Positions 12,501 to 26,200 of a DNA stretch of 64,000 nucleotides are shown here, in pieces. The notes beneath the pieces were generated by a model. It was not told where the DNA came from. It saw only the letters and a program-made list of their open reading frames with translations, and made no database searches. The DNA is from Cristatella mucedo (lineage: Eukaryota > Bryozoa > Phylactolaemata > Cristatellidae). A program made the translations under genes and the position numbers. The stretch spans positions 1,320,001 to 1,384,000 of the forward strand of contig WPIO01000103.1 in NCBI GenBank assembly GCA_009760855.2. The letters are read 5' to 3'. Position 1 is the first letter of the stretch; each line of letters opens with the position of its first letter.

Positions 12501-15500
12501 TGTGTGTGTGTGTGCACATCATCAGTACATTTCAGCATAGCAGTAATAGAATTATTGAGAATTCAGAATTTCAAAACAATTGAAGCCTGGAGCAGCCTCA
12601 GTTTTATGCTCCGAGTCAGCACAAGAAAAAAAAACACGAATTCGATATCCACTAGAATGGATAGTACTCGAAGGGCTGTTGGAGATTTAACCACAAGTGT
12701 TTACACGGTAGGGTTTGAACAAGATATCTCGGGAGGACTAAGAGGACTATCTCTCCACCCACCGCTCACCATGTTGTCCTTTCAAATTAAATGCTACTTT
12801 TTGACATCACATAATCAAAAACTCCAAAATCCATAATCCAAAGGTGCGCACATGCTCTCCCATCGCCATGTGAATGCTGAGAAACATCAACAACTTTAGT
12901 ACGGCACGTATGTGCACCAACACCAACACAGGAAATTTGCTAAACATCCGAAAAATGCAGCCTGAATAATACGATGCAGTCACGAACCGAGAGCATGTTG
13001 AAGATCAGCATCTCATTAATGACCATTGGCCAGCAACGCGTCATTCGCTCCAGTTGGGCTTCAGCTACAATGACATGGAAGAAGTTGACAGGGTTCAAGG
13101 AAGATCTAATAAATGCAGGCACGTGCAGCATCGAACAATGCAGCCATGACTCCTTTATGCCAAGCCGACGAAAGTCTCCCATAACAGGATCATTGAATTT
13201 TTCTAGCAAATGTTCGTTTCAATGCAGTACTGAACTCGGCGTGGCAGCATATGGCTCTGGCTAACCTTTCTCGATTGGCAGCAGACCAGCAAACTCCTGT
13301 TTTGTAGGTGTCAGCCTATTGTCTTTCATCAGCTCCCCAAAGTCCTATAAATAAAAGCAACAACAAAAATAGCACTGCTGCATTGTAGCAAGGCCTCAAT
13401 AACCTTTATCACTGTTTGTACATACGCCTGAGCCTGTGCTTGCATTCATCAGTAACTCTATACAGCCAGGCCGACGTAAGCTGACTCTGGACAGGCAACC
13501 GCTGAAAATCAAGTCGTAAGTGAGCTTACTACCACATCATCGGTCGATGCATCTACTCTTTTACAAAAGGCAGAGGCACCCCTCTGTCTGTGTGTGTGTG
13601 TGTGCGCGTGTGTGTGCGCATGGGTGTCGCCCTAGCCAACTGCAAAGGAGCCACTCTGCTTGACAAGCAGAAGTGGCTTCCTTTTTCGTTCTGCGCAAAC
13701 ATTTCACCTAGTTCATCTAGTCAACGCCACATTTCACCTAGTTCATCTAGTCAACGCCTAATCGTATCCCTACCAAGTAGCTTCCCAGTTGACTGGCTTT
13801 GAGCAAGAAGCCTTGCAGGCGTGAGATTATGATTAAAGCAACACTCCTTTACCAGCCTGACCTTTCTCATCCATACAAGGCAGAGAAGCTGAGCGACAAA
13901 AGAGGCGCAAGAGCCGCTGGTGGAACTGGATGGACGGTTGGCATTTACATGCATGGCAAGAAGTGTCCGGTCAAGATGCGATAAAGAGATCGGGCCGACA
14001 ACATATTGAGGCCTGCAAAAAATCGTGCAACAGATTGCCTACTGCAGTCAGCAGTGAGCTACCGACAGAGTTGTACCATCAACTAGTCTCGATGATTTCA
14101 CGAACTGAATTTCTTGTGCTTTATTATGTAGCTTACAGTCTCGTTGACTCTTAAAGTAGGATGAAAGTGCGGTGACTACTTGGCCATCTATTACCCACTC
14201 TCGCACATGGCAGTGAAGCCGCCTGCATAGCACGCTACTACTAGGCAAACCGATATGACACTAGCAAATCAGGGTGCTACTCCCTTGCTGCAAGCATTGG
14301 TAACATTTGCGCAAGAAGGACAGCACACTTTTTCAAGTTGAATGCCGATAAACCCACATACTGGCTATGGGCAACTAGTGCTCTGGGTTTACTATTTAAT
14401 AGTTAGTGTGACCCAGAAATTGGAAATCTTAATGCTCCAAATCGGCTCTGCTAGCACATCGCTTGTAGTATCTGCATACAATCTGGGTGTCCTGTTCCAT
14501 AGTGACCTATCACTAAACGAGCACATCAGCTCTACAGTCCAGCCTGCCTCTAGTTAGAACCGGTCCTATCTAGTTATATAATATTATTAAAATTCGGGCT
14601 GACTTAGACAGGGATACTAAAGCTCAGTGGTTAAAGTGACCGCTTCGAGCAAGGTCTGGCTCGAGCCCCGTGGTTTATGTGAAGCGCCTGAATAGAGATT
14701 AAGTTCTCTTAGGGCTTCATGCAAATGAATTATATTATAAATCAAGGTCGGTCCAAGCATTTGTGACATTATTTCATTTGTAGAGCACCATAAGAGAACT
14801 TACTCTCTATTCAGGCACTTCATATATGCCACAGAGCTCGAGCCCACGACCTCGGACGTCAAAATACAATGACCTTGACCTCGGTCGTCAAAAGCGCGCA
14901 CCTTAACCACATGGCTAAACCAGGAAGGCTTGTCTGTCGTGAGCCACGCAGCTGACACACCACACCACCTCTCGTCGACCTGCGCCGATTCCCAATGAAG
15001 CAAAGCATCAACTTAAGGGTTTTGTCACTAACGTTTAGGCCCCTTCATCTTCTGGCTCAAGCCTATAATCAGAACTACCCCCTTACCAGCCTAGGCATAG
15101 TGCCACCTGCTCTTCTGACTTTAATCATCCAGCTAGGCCTCAAAACACAATTGAAATCCTCAGGATACCTAGCCTTTAGTTCACATGCTCCCAAAGCCTG
15201 GAAGTTACTCCCGACTGGCGTCACGACATCCCCTGACTTGACATTTAAAAAGAAGCTAAAAACTCAAATAAATTTCTCACTGTATTTTCTGGGTAACCGT
15301 ACTTGTGATTTGTCCTTTGTGTGATTATTCGTGCTAACACGATCTGCCATTTTCAAACGATACGATCAGAAACTATTTTAATGGTCAAATAGAGGGGAAG
15401 GGATCTCCAATCATTTTTGTTGTTGTATACACTGGTTTACGTAAATGCAATTATGAAAGACTATGCTAACAGGCGCATTTGTTCTTTGTGCTTCGATCTA

Positions 15501-17184
15501 ATAGTTCATGGTAGCTTGTTACCCATCATAAAGGAGTCACCATTACTTATGCGCTTGAGTGCATACCTTTCTCAGAGGGGTCTCAAGCCTCCAGCCAATT
15601 AAAATAGAACAAAACAACTGCACATATGCTGCTTCATGCGACAAGATCAGTATAGGGAGCTGTAAAAGTTCAGATGGCTAAAGTATAGGTGCAGGAAGCT
15701 CACTGCAGAAGGATGGACTGTTGCAAATCAGAGGCAACTTGAGGTGGTTTTTTGTATCGGTTTACCACTCAATTAGATTGCGAACAGCTACTCATTTGTA
15801 ACTAAAAGTTCTGAGGTTGGAAATGCTTTGGTGCACAAAGCTGCACGCAAGTAATGTGCCTGCCTGACACGTTGTGTTACTGTTACTACCATGGTAAAAC
15901 GCATTTATGGATTCAGTTAGCTGCAACGTTTAATTCCTGAATCCTCCTGCGCCCTCCTTCCACTGCTTTCAATTGTTAATAGTTGACAAAAATTGAAGTT
16001 CCTCACGAGTAGCTGGGCTCATATGTGGGTCTAAAGGTGGAGCCTTATTAATTTTTACTATTGTTTGCCACCCATGAGACGTAGCAATTCCAGCTCTGAT
16101 ATTTCTGCCGATCTCGAGTTCAGAGATCTCTTCCATTGCCAGGTAAGGACAGATCTACCCACTACTGCACGAAAACAGAGCAAGTTCTGACACAGACCAG
16201 TTTGGGCAGTGCACACCTCAATAGTTCTAACTTAGCTCGAACTCGAGACAAGTTTGTGGCAACTGGTCTCTGAACCCTCGTCAGTTTACATGCAGCTTTC
16301 AAGTGGGTGCAACGTAGGCGAGTTTTCTATTGCACACTCAAAGAATAAGCACCTCTCGGTGCACATCTGTTAGTCAAAAGCCTCCATATCATGTAGCACC
16401 AAAATGTGGGAAGCATAGCAGAGTCAAGAGGACAGTCCACGAGTGCAAGCAACAGCTGGAAAGGAAGTGCCCAAGTCACCAGTAAGTGAGATGACATTGC
16501 CACTGAGTGAAAATAGCCGGTGTAGGCTCTCACTCTAAGACCTGCAGAGCACAAACTTCTGTGGCAAACACCCTTAAGTAAAAGGATGGAATCGCTCCTA
16601 TGCACAATGCAAGCACTTGAATGCATGAGCAGCCTAAAAGTGCTGTACCACCTCAGCTATAGAGGCCTAGCAGGTCTCTAAGAATTTTGCACGCCTGAGT
16701 AACATCCCTCAAGCGCCTAGAGAGAGATTAAGTTCTCTGAAGGCGCTTTATCAAGTGAATCATTATTATTATTATTATTATCCCGACTTAAATACTTGAC
16801 TAACCGCCATCCAGGATCGAATGCCATAAGTTCACCCTAATATTGCTAAAGTTTGAGTTTTGACGTAGGGTTTGAACGATAAGCACTGCTGGGTGTCATG
16901 AGCATAGAAATGTTAGCCGATGTAATTACCTTTTCGGGTGGTATTTTTTTTTAAGCCGAGAACAGTTACAGATAAAAAAACAGACCCCTGAAGAGCTTCA
17001 CACAGGTAGGGCCTAGTGGATGACATCTGGCCGGTGCACGACAGGGACTGGATACATTTAGACAGGAATGATTCAAAGGTTGTTGCTCTATATCTCTTGG
17101 AAGGATCTTATGCCTGATGGTGTCAAAAGCAACCGACAGGTCAATTCGGGCGAAAGTAGTTATATTTTCAGTCTCTTGGCTAAC

Positions 17185-17216
<32 letters not shown>

Positions 17217-20200
17217 TTGCACTTGATAAAGCGCCCTCAGAGAACTTAATCTCTTTCTAGGCGCTTTACATTTGCTGCAAAGTGATACGCAATAGAATAG
17301 TAAGTAAAATCATGCTTGAAAAACAAACAAAATGAATAACATGGTTAGGGGTTACATGCACTGGGTCAGCATGCAAATGTGGTTAATGGCAGCATGAACA
17401 GTGTCAGCACGCATAAGCACATCGAGGACGAATCACAAGGACCCACTAAATGCTGTCCTAAATAGGTATGTTTTTAAGTTTCTTTTAAGACTAGTATCAG
17501 TTATATTTCTGCTTAAATTGCGAATGAACATTTTCTTGATGACCGCTACTTCTCTATGCCTTGCAACTGTTAGTTTAATGACAACCTTTTAGAGACTTCC
17601 GGCAAAAAAAAGGAAACAGGAAGATTGGATGATAACTAGCTTGAACTTCAGAATCCAAGCCAGGCTTTGTAAAATAAAGTAAAGCTCGGCTGATTCAACA
17701 GCCTCATTCACATAGCAGCAGAGTCTTAGTGGCTCTCACTACCACTTGCAGTGAGCAGTAAGGAATTGCCTATCTCAGGACTCAAACCCAAGACCTCGAC
17801 CGTGAAGTTCAAGCTCCTTACCCCTAAACTAAGATGACTGATTTGAATAAGCACTGATAGTGAATGCATATTGCCACCTTAAAGTACATTGCCAGGCCAT
17901 ACCTGGATACGATAGTCAGTGACTCGGCCACCACAGCCTTCACTGATCGATGGAGGATCCTCAAGAACAGTTCGAGCACTGCCTGCTGAAAGGACGTGCA
18001 CGTAAATATCGCCACCATGGCAGGCAAGCATGTGTGACAACACACGACTGCCGCTCTTCCGCGGTTGCTCCAGCATCACGGCACGCCCTGCAAACGGCAA
18101 CGGTCAGACACTTCATTGCACTCTGTAGACCATAGCAGTGAGCTATAGCAACGAACCTAACAGTAATCAAAAGTCAAATGCCACATTGCCAGCTTACACC
18201 AGCGAACAGCTAGAATTCAGTAGCATGATGTAACATTGAAACACAAGCATCTGATGAACAATGCATAGAATCAAATAATCCACTTGAGCAGCAAGTCCTT
18301 AAAGCTAACAACAGCTGGACAGCCAGAAACTTTTAGCAGCTCACTGTCGATGTTCAGCTAGCGATGGTAATAATGATCTACTACACTAATTTCTCTTGGC
18401 AGTGATCACAATATTCGAGTAGTATTTTCAACTAGACAAATCTGCCGCCTAGCCGTCCACCCCTGTGGTGCAGCTAGCTTAATGGCTATTTAAAGGGCTC
18501 TGCAAATACATTATATAATTCAGAAACCATACTTAACAAAGGCACCACTTGCTTGGCCAACGCAGGACTATACACAACATTTCTTTCTTAAATGCATATG
18601 ATCCTAACTACTGCCCATCGGATTAGCGGTGACAGATCTTTAACTACAACAGGAAGCTATCGCAAAACATCTGCAAGCCGAACCAATATTGCACCAACTG
18701 GGCAATAGAGGCCTCTAGTATCAACATCATCAACAGTATACTAAAGAAGGCTGGCCTTAAATGACCATTGCCGATTACAATGGGAGATGCTGGGTCATAT
18801 GTCCACATGTAACTTAATGCTCGTGAAGCTGATACCGTGCAGCATTCTCCTGACCATGTAAGAACCAGAAGCCAGAAATTGCAAGACTTTTAACTCAAAA
18901 ACCGCCAGCTCGACCAAACCACGCTAACTCATTTAAGTAAGCCTTCAGGTTCAAAGAACCAGTCGAAAGACTGAGGATGAGAGAGAGTAAGCAGTAGCTA
19001 GATGGTTGGCCCCCCAACAATATATACTTTATGGGTATATACTTTAAAGACGTACTTTGGAGAATAGTGAGGAAAAATTTCAAGGGCGCAAAGGATTATA
19101 ATATATTAATTGGCAGGCAGCAAATGACAAATACGTATGCATCGATTGACATGGGCAAACACTGCTCTCCTCCGTGTAATCAAAGACATCCTATGCAGCA
19201 ACGATAACTAAATGTCACTTCCCTGGTCCTGCTGGATCTATCTCACTTCAACGATGGAGAACAACATTCAGTCTGGCAGACGAGGTACTGTAGTGCCATC
19301 ATATTTGCCTGATCGTGTTCAATCCGTGTGCGGGGTCAAGTCTCACCCACCAGACCAGTCAACTGTTGAGTGCCATAAGGGTCCAAGATCCATTCTCGGT
19401 CCTTTGCTGTTCTCCATTAAAACTAAACCTCTGGCAAATGTGATTCGGACCAATGGGATCGACTATCACTTCCATGATGCCAACACTACACTGTATTTAT
19501 CGCTTAAACCACCCGCACCTGCTGCAGCCACTGATAAACTTAATGCTTGCCTTGCAAGCATTTGATCATAGATTTCGGCAAATATCCTTAAACTGAACTA
19601 CGATAAGTATAAACTAATCCTCATAGGACAGCTGCTCACAGGACACCCTAAGCTAAGCATGTGGGTGGATTTACAGGCTTCGCTCTTCTAATAGGTGATG
19701 CTTTCGTGTGACCACGTGCTCGAAATTTAGGTACCGTTTTCGACAGCTGCCTCAATTTCAAAAACTTCATTCAGAAGACTGCGCCTACAGCTTGCCAACA
19801 CCACCGATCCCTGTTTAAGATTAGGAGCTGTCTTTCACAATGGCTTGCAAAAAATTTAACTAGCTCCCTAGTTCTGTCTCGGCTTGATTATTATTATTCC
19901 CTTTTGGCTGGGCTACCAAAAAAAGCAACTGGGCCACTGCAGCTGGCTATAAATATGGCTGCAAGGTTAGTCTTCAAGTCCCAGAGGTTTAACCACACAT
20001 CTCCTTTGCTAAAAGAGTTAGGATGGCTACCGGTTGATCAACAGATACAGAGCCAAGCTCTTTCGCTGACCCACAAGGCCCATTACGGCTTGGCAACTCC
20101 ATACCTAGCTGAACTGCTGCACCAGTTTTAGCCTCTTCGTGCCTTCAGGCCCTGTGTGGACAATAAATTAGTGTCCCATTCCTCTGCTTAAAGACCGTTG

Positions 20201-23200
20201 GCAACAGAAAAATTTTGCTCTGCAGATTCTAGATAGTAGAACTCACTTGCACATTTAAGAAGCAATGACATCTACTCTCCTGCTGCCGGCAGTGGCACAC
20301 CCTTTCCAGCGGTCCTGAGCTGCTACTTCTTTGCTACTCACTCTCTCGACCGCTTTCCTGACTCAGCTATTCCTCTCACTTTCTCTTTGTTTCGTGAGAC
20401 GAAGTCTGTTGCTACCCAATACGCACCAAACGCCACTTAGGCTTTGAGTGTGCAATAGAAAACTCTCCAGCGTAACACCCACTTATCTGTGTGGCTTCGT
20501 GGAATTCCAGACACATAGATACATTACATTATAATAGAGGACGTTCTGCCGAGATCGCTACAGCAGGTGACATATCGTACTGACTGGCATGTCCTTGCCA
20601 CCAGTGGCACGGGACTACAAGGATCATCAGCTTATCACGACCCTATAAAAGCTGGTGGGCACCTGCCCGGCAGGCACGAAAAGCATGCATCCACGATGTA
20701 CCCACGAAGAAAAGCTCTAATATAATCCTACCTCCTATCAGGAAATTGGTGAGGCAGAGAGACGGTCGACTGTTGACATCAACCGGGCTAATCCGGAATG
20801 CTCCAATGCAGTGCTGCAGCTCTACAAATGCAAAGTAATAACTATGTCCATAAAGCATCACCCTGATGCCAGCTCTCCTGCAAACATACACAGACCCATG
20901 GTTAGACATAATTTTTGTAGTATAGAGCTCCACATTTGATAAACACATTTGCACACACAGAAAAATACTTGAAAAAATACTTGAAAGGCACCATCTGATT
21001 GGCAAATGCAGGCCTGTAAATTACAAGTTTTTTTAATTTATTAAATACGATTTGAAGGGCAGCATAGGAGCTGATTGCACAAGCAATAAAGCCAATGAAA
21101 TTGCAGATGGCACCCACCGTTCACGCTACCTTGCAGGGCGACATAAACGACCAATCTATCTCAAAAGCACCATTTGTCAGTGAGATCATGAAGTGCTCAC
21201 GGACCAGTATAAAGTAGTCAGCCACAACAGCGTACTTCGACGTAGGTGGCTAGGCCTCGAATGAAGGCAATGATCGCAAGTACAGATCATTAATATTTGC
21301 AGAAAGCAAATCGACCTGCTCAGGGGACTCAAACAAATTGAGCGACCAGCACAGAATAGTTCCCAGAAAAAAAACCGACAACAAAAAGCAGGAGTGGAAG
21401 TGGCCCCAGTTAGTCTGATAAGCCAATAAAATAATAATAGTAGCAATACATTTGTATCGCACCATCAAAGAACTTAATCACATTGTAGGCATTAGACATA
21501 TGCTGACAAAAAAGAGAACATAGCAGTCTAGGATCTCGGTCTCAATAATTATTATCATCATTATTATTACTATAAGGAGAGCAAAACTGCTAGCTGGATC
21601 AGCAGGAAACAGCATCCTTACGAACTAGCGCATCACACTAGTCTCCCCGCTGGTGCTGACTCACCAACCGCATTCGATTTGGGAGTGCACCATTTCAGAG
21701 TCACACTGTCCACACCCGCTACTTCCTTTGAGGCTGCCTTGACACCGTCGGCACAGTCGGATAGGACATCCTTGTGAGCCTCGGCAGAGTGCAACAGCTC
21801 CACGTCGTAGTTCGCCGACGAGCTGGCATTCTGCTCCTCCTGGAAGACGCACGAACACGGACGGCGCTGGTACCGAGCTGAAGGTGTACATTCAGCATCA
21901 CAACTGCACGACCGCGACAGCACACAGACGAGACGTGTGCCCATGCAAACGAGTAAAAACATCGGACGCTTGCAAGTTCAGTTACAAGCCGCCACCAGCG
22001 ACCACCTCGACAAAGAAATTCGGCCTCACGGCGCCTACCGCTGCCCAAAATGCTGCCAGACACTTTGCCGCGCACCTTCATAGGAATGCCCGTGACACTG
22101 GTGATGACAAGATTGTAGTGATCCATCGTGGCAGCAAGCAGACGATTGGCCAGCTTTCGGCCCGACTCGCACGGTAGCACCGTGGCTGTTAGCAGTGACG
22201 ACACCTATAGAACCCATGCGCATTCGGACACACCATCCATGCCACAAACACATAAGTGCAGCAGATTGCTAGCAAGCAAAGAACGATGCAAATGACGTAT
22301 GCCGTACCTTGTGTCGCTTGACCGGGGCAATTTTACTCGGCACATCGACCGGATGAACATGGACTAGTAGCAAATCACAGCTATGCACCGGAAGAAGTCT
22401 ACAAGGAAGACCGGGCCACATGACACTTGCTAACAGTGAAGCTGATGAGGGCGGACCGAACTGCTAGCAGGCCAGCACGTAGACAAGCATGCTTAGTCCT
22501 TTACCATTATCGAAAAAGACTGGCCTAAACTGGCTCCGGCAAACAGAAGGTTTGACCATCGGACAGAAGTCAAGAAAGAAAAAAATCCGTGGTGATGGTC
22601 ATCACTCGGTTTCCTTCGAAAAAAAAGTTGCCCGGTAAATATTTTTCCATTCTGATAGGTTGCAGAACTTGGTATAGCCGACGACTGGATACTCGAGGGG
22701 TCAGACTATCGTGCTACCAAGAGCTTGCAAATGCCTGGGGATAGAGGAGACAACTATGCCAAATAGACTTTTTCATTCATTGGGCTCCCGATCTGAAGAC
22801 AAATTATTGCCTGAGCTAAGCAGACAACTCAGCAAACCAGGTGACACCCATTCAAGGGAATATATAAACCGGTTTATTCTATTCTGCCTTTTCCACGAGC
22901 CATGCCCGAGCCCGGATAACGCTGAAATATGAGAAAAGGATTAACTCCTAATCAATCTGTTTCATCAAGAATCGGGATGGACGGTAGACGAAGCCCACAT
23001 ACTGAATTCTTTAAGCTCAGAGTAAATGCCAAAATTGCTAGGAAACAGGTGGACAGTACGACTAGCATAGACACTGCCATAATGTACTTCTAGAGTAAAC
23101 TCTCAACAACGAGATGGTACACTCCATTCCCTGCTTGCAAACCCGCAGTATTGTCAGCTCAGCTAAAATTTGAATATGTAGAATGACAGAGCCTTACGGC

Positions 23201-26200
23201 TGAGCGAACATTAATTTTACCTCTACTGCCGGTCCACTTCCCTGAGCACGGTGCTTAAATCTTTAGCCCTATGACTATTTCCGAATACACTCATGAACCT
23301 AATCCTGATGCACTGCTTGAAGAATTTTAAATACCCTATAGGAAATAAATCTCTTTCTAGGCACTTCATATAGGCTAGATAGGAAACACGCCAATTGACT
23401 AAGTGAAAATAACATGCACAATTGCACCAGCAGAAACACATCTAGGCCGATTCAAATGAACCAAGTACATTACAAAAGAAGGCAGGTTTTTAATTTTGCT
23501 TTAAATGTCAGGGGACATGTTGAGTTCCGTCGGTATCACACACACACACACACACAGAGACTAACATGCGAGCAGACAGGCACATTATAAGTACACATTC
23601 ATGCATGCACTGCTTCTGTGTGTGCCTGAGTGTAGAAGCAAGGTCCTGGGATCAGATAATCAAAATGTATGTTGAAGTACATGTGCATCCCAGCATGCTA
23701 AAGGGGACTTATATACACAGCCGGCCACACCACCTCCAGGCCAACCCGTAATGTGACTGGCCCCTTGAACTCAACTCTGATCGGCTGCCCTGAGCAAGGT
23801 CAATGTTTGTCCTCGACAGCTGATAATATTAATAACATCATTGTATAGCACCCTCAGAGAACCAAATCTCTTTCCAAGCAGTTTACATATGCAACAAAGA
23901 AAGTACGTTGCTCGATTAGTGATTAAATAAATTTAGCTGATTCAACAGCCTCTTTTTGCATAGCAACAGAAGAGCATTAAAAATTACCACCACTGCTTCC
24001 CGTGTCAATAATGAATCACCCACTGCAACATTCAAACCCACAACCTCGGAACTGAGATCGTGAAGAACAACCGCCTTACCTAGTGTACCATCACGGCTAA
24101 TAAATATCATTTGTTTTACACATACATAACACCATATTAGCCCTGAAAAGGCACTTCTGATGCTCTGCTCTCCACCAAATATGCCACCTTTGAGCATGCC
24201 AGGTCATAAGAAGTTCCATTCCAGCTATAATTGCTCCTATTTATGACAGCATTTATTGGGTCCCGTTTTTCATCCTTTATTTGCTTATGCGTGCTGACAC
24301 TGTTGCATGCTGCCACTAACCACACTTGCATGCTGACCCTGTCCATGTCACCCCTAACCTTGTTATTTATGTTGTTTATCAAGCACTATACCACTTGCCA
24401 CTTGACTGTGCTTCCTTTCCAGCAAATGTAAAGAACCTAGAATGAGATTGAGCTCTCTGAGGGCGCTTTATCAAGTGTATTATTGTTATTATTAGATTAT
24501 GGTTGGCATGGTATGTTTTGTGTGAACATGGTCCACACCTAAGAGCATCTCAGAGTCTTGTGACAAGCTGAGCATACACAACTCACAGCATAACTAAAAT
24601 GCCTAGGACTGTCAAAGCAGTAGGGATGCCGAAATCAGTAAGTTGCGAAGGCACAAGCCCCTACGAGCAAAGATAATAGGTTCAACAAGAGCTGCAGAGG
24701 TCTATCGTTGATGGATCTATAATGATAATACTAATATTAATAATAATAAATTTGTTATAGCACCCTCAGAGAACTCAATCTCGTTCTAGGCACTTTACAT
24801 TTGCTGTAAAGGACACATGGTCGAATGGTTAGTAATGACATGCTCAATGAACAACAAGCATAACATGGTTGGGGTTGACATGCACAGGGTAAGGACGCAA
24901 ATGTGGTTATTGGCAGCATGCTCAGTGTCAGCACGCATAAGCACAACCCTCACTTGCCCAGATCTTAGTAAGTCACAAATACAGCACACCGCCAAGCCTA
25001 GTGGCCGGCATCAAACGCTAGGGGCAAGACACTAATGAGCACATCGAATATATAGGCATAGCAACTTACTCATCGTATCCAAGAGCACTTTTATTTTCAT
25101 CGATAAGACACTGGTGGACGGCTTCAATCAGGTTAGCTGCATGCTTGTCACTACAAGCACAATAGTAATCACAGTATATTTATGTAAAATTGTCCTGGTT
25201 CGACCCTAGGGTAAGATACCTTTGACGACTGAGGTCGTGGACTCCAGCCGTGCAGCATATGTGAAACACATGGATAAAGATTAAATTATTTTAGGATGCT
25301 TTACAAATAATGAAAATATATATATTAAATTATTTTAGGGCACTTTACAAATAATGAAAAAATGTATATCCCCTTAAAAGTAGTTTCTTGACTAAACCCT
25401 TTATAGGCACTTAATATACTGAAAAGGATGCACAATAGTGATAATATCAACAATTTTGCACACATAAGCACTGAGAACAATTCACACTGATAGACAAATG
25501 CTGTACTAAGTGGGGTTTAGCTTCCTCTTAAATCTTGTCAAGTGAAGGGATGTCGTGATGTCAGTCTGTTCTGGGCTATGGGGCATAGGTACTTAAGGTG
25601 GTCACTAAGGATTTGAGGTTGGCTCTAGAGGCACAAATGAACGAATAAAGTAAGCTAAACATAAGTTAATGCTGGGGTCGAAGGAATGGTTGCTGCAATG
25701 GGCTGACTGAGGAGTAGCTGCAGAAGCAGAAGGCTGCTTCTGCAGCTAGCCATCACGTCCGATTCCTATCCAAGATCAGGAGCTGTCTTCCACAGTGGCT
25801 TGTAAAAAATATAACTAGCTCCATCGTTCTGTCTCGGCTTGATTATTGTAATTCCCTTTTGGCTGGGCTACCAAAGAAAGCAACTAGGCCACTGCAGCTG
25901 ACTATGAATATGGCTGCAAGGCTGGTCTTCAAGTCATAGAAGTTTGAGCACGTGTCTCCTTTGCTAAAAATAACTAGGATTGATGCCGGTTGAGCAACGG
26001 ATCCAGAACAAGGTTCTTACGCTGACCCACAAGGCCCGCCACGGCTTGGCTCCTGCGTACCTAGCTGAATTGCTGCATCAGTTTCAGCCTGTTTGCGCCC
26101 TCAGGTCCTGTGTGGACAATACATTGGCTGTTCTATTCCTCTGCTTAAAGACAGTTGGCGACAGAAGCTTGAGCTCTGCAGGTCCTAGACCGTGGAACTC

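Noticed and set aside
20822..20877. Upstream acceptor that would lengthen INTS13 exon 8
   Set aside because: It breaks phase with exon 7 and adds residues absent from the family. The acceptor at 20822 restores the conserved reading.
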